Source: Candidatus Heimdallarchaeota archaeon
GTDB taxonomy: Archaea; Asgardarchaeota; Heimdallarchaeia; Heimdallarchaeales; Heimdallarchaeaceae
Reading direction: 5' to 3'
DNA length: 6,349 bases
Assembly: GCA_030628305.1 (NCBI GenBank)
Contig: DAOVRE010000100.1
Span: 1 to 6,349 of the forward strand
In this document: positions 5,504-6,349 of the stretch, piece by piece
Numbering within the stretch: the stretch's first letter is position 1
Layout of the letters: each line of letters starts with the position of its first letter
Notes under the pieces: generated by a model
What the model saw: only the letters and a program-made list of their open reading frames with translations
The model's database searches: none
Told to the model about the DNA's origin: nothing
Made by a program: the position numbers and the translations under genes

Positions 5504-5923
5504 ATGATTCTGTTCAATTTTCACTGTTATGGTCATCCAAATGTTAGTTCCACTCACAAAACTACTCTAGAATTTACCACAGAATCTAACCTCTCAACTA
5601 AGGGTGATTGTATTTTGGCTGTAAAATCAACCTGTAGTCTGAGAAACTTACCTGACAATCTAAAAGAGAAAATGAAAATAGACGGACAAACTATTACTGT
5701 GATACTAGAAATAGATCAAAAACAAGAGAAAATAATTGGATATGGTAATTCAAAATTATCTTTCACTGATGAAAATGCTATTATTATAAGAAAAAGCTCA
5801 TTTGTCTGTTCTCGAACATTAATGATTAACTCTGATAAAGCAGCTTTTGATATCTCACGAGACATCGTCAACTCCTTAACCACCCCAAGTAGTGTGTTAA
5901 ATATAACAATTCAAGTCGATTGA
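5504..5923 (+). CDS. DUF371 protein (COG2090)
   Basis: A small archaeal protein of 139 residues belonging to DUF371/COG2090, a widely conserved family without a known function. The family marks are clear: YGHPN at residues 9-13, THKTTLEFT at 17-25, KGDCILAV at 33-40, the beta-rich middle, and the C-terminal SRTLMINSDKAAFDISRDIV block at 103-122 with DKAA at 111-114 and a final short strand. The pattern of conserved Gly, His, Asp and Cys hints at a ligand- or metal-binding protein, but that is a guess. The length is typical, there is no signal peptide or membrane segment, and the start is the only Met before the GHPN motif, set by a TATA box about 33 nt upstream. Its last 13 bases overlap the 3' end of the opposing trm5-like gene. 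Confidence 0.93.
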   Translation: MILFNFHCYGHPNVSSTHKTTLEFTTESNLSTKGDCILAVKSTCSLRNLPDNLKEKMKIDGQTITVILEIDQKQEKIIGYGNSKLSFTDENAIIIRKSSFVCSRTLMINSDKAAFDISRDIVNSLTTPSSVLNITIQVD

Positions 5924-6348
5924 GGAGCTACAATTACTTCTAAACAAGCATGAATTTCTCTTGGGGCACTTTCTCTTACTTTGTGAAAATCGATTATCTT
6001 CTTGATCTCCCAATCGAATTTTGTCAGCTCTTCTTTTAGTATACTTACTACTTGGTCTTTTCCATTTTCAGTCGCAACAAACTGGTAAAAGTGAATTATT
6101 CCTCCTGGTTTTAGAATTTGGCAAACTACATCAATATACTCTTGAGAGTAACTTGGAAGGTTCATAATTATCCTATCAGCTTTTGGCAGAGAGCTCGCAA
6201 GTTCTCTACAGTCTCCATGAAGTGGTTTTATAATTCCCTTTAATTTATTCAGCAACAAGGATTTTTCCAGACATTCAATGGCCTTCTAGTTTATATCTAT
6301 AGCATATATGGTTGAATTGTGATTTTGAGCAATATGTAGGGGAAAGGG
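5911..6348 (-). CDS. trm5: Trm5-like tRNA (guanine-37-N1) methyltransferase, 5'-truncated, with in-frame TAG
   Basis: This is the C-terminal half of a class I SAM methyltransferase of the Trm5 type, which makes m1G37 in tRNA and protects reading frame at CCN and CUN/CGG codons. From the window edge it reads PFPLHIA (the end of the GPF motif I), then IYAIDIN (the acidic ribose-binding loop), then an in-frame TAG at 6288-6286, then KAIECLEKSLLLNKL, HGDCREL, the catalytic ADRIIMNLP motif, GGIIHFYQF and a closing VRESAPREIHACLEVIV. MNLP and APRE match Trm5 rather than the wyosine enzyme Taw2/TYW2. Homology is continuous on both sides of the TAG without a frame change. A TTG at 6258 could start only a 115-residue fragment lacking the SAM-binding motifs. 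The gene may be a pseudogene, a read-through/recoded gene, or carry a sequence error. The upstream half lies beyond the right edge. Confidence 0.88.
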
Positions 6349-6349
6349 A

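Noticed and set aside
5371..5507. A plus-strand Lys/Ile-rich open frame ending in the TGA that overlaps the DUF371 ATG
   Set aside because: It runs through the AT-rich promoter region and its composition only reflects A-rich DNA; no motif is visible.
5911..6258. A 115-residue protein starting at TTG 6258 as the true gene
   Set aside because: The Trm5 homology continues upstream of this codon to the window edge, and the fragment would lack the SAM-binding motifs, so TTG is an internal Leu codon.
1..6349. CRISPR array, insertion sequence or integrase
   Set aside because: No regularly spaced repeats, terminal inverted repeats with a transposase, or integrase motifs are seen.

Overview
The window looks archaeal. 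The gene set points that way: a GPN-loop GTPase, a cis-prenyltransferase of the archaeal dolichol type, a TIGR00288-like NYN/PIN protein, a COG1340 coiled-coil protein, a Roadblock/LC7 protein, a DUF371 protein and a Trm5-type tRNA methyltransferase. Promoters have TATA-like boxes about 27-40 nt before start codons, and the spacers are AT-rich. A free-standing Roadblock protein beside coiled-coil proteins would suit an Asgard archaeon, but Roadblock proteins also occur in other archaea, so this placement is inference only.

Layout. The left edge (2-589, +) holds the 3' part of a GPN-loop GTPase gene. It converges on uppS (602-1372, -). A divergent, AT-rich spacer (1373-1581) separates uppS from a NYN-domain gene (1582-2040, +), which converges on a COG1340 coiled-coil gene (2066-2974, -). 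Upstream of that, on the same strand, are a Roadblock/LC7 gene (3108-3497, -), a doubtful 71-codon ORF overlapping its start (3475-3690, -), a non-coding stretch with a strong hairpin (about 3691-3900), and a 405-residue coiled-coil protein that I do not recognise (3901-5118, -). A 385-nt divergent spacer (5119-5503) follows, then the DUF371 gene (5504-5923, +), whose end overlaps the 3' end of a trm5-like gene that runs off the right edge (5911-6348, -).

Roles. Several genes are core housekeeping: the GPN GTPase (assembly-type GTPase), UppS (polyprenyl lipid carrier for glycosylation) and Trm5 (m1G37 in tRNA). The middle block (COG1340 coiled coil, Roadblock, long coiled coil, all on the minus strand) may form a structural or GTPase-scaffold group, but each gene appears to have its own promoter.

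Two observations stand out. First, the trm5 frame is unmistakably open and homologous on both sides of an in-frame TAG (6286-6288) that falls at the end of the SAM-binding acidic motif (AIDIN, stop, KAIE). This is a nonsense mutation, an assembly error, or a recoded/read-through codon. Second, the spacer at 5119-5503 contains an island of about 140 nt with 44% G+C between flanks of 21-23% G+C. The island can fold into nested helices, which suggests an undescribed small structured RNA; a 56-codon open frame on the opposite strand is the rival explanation.
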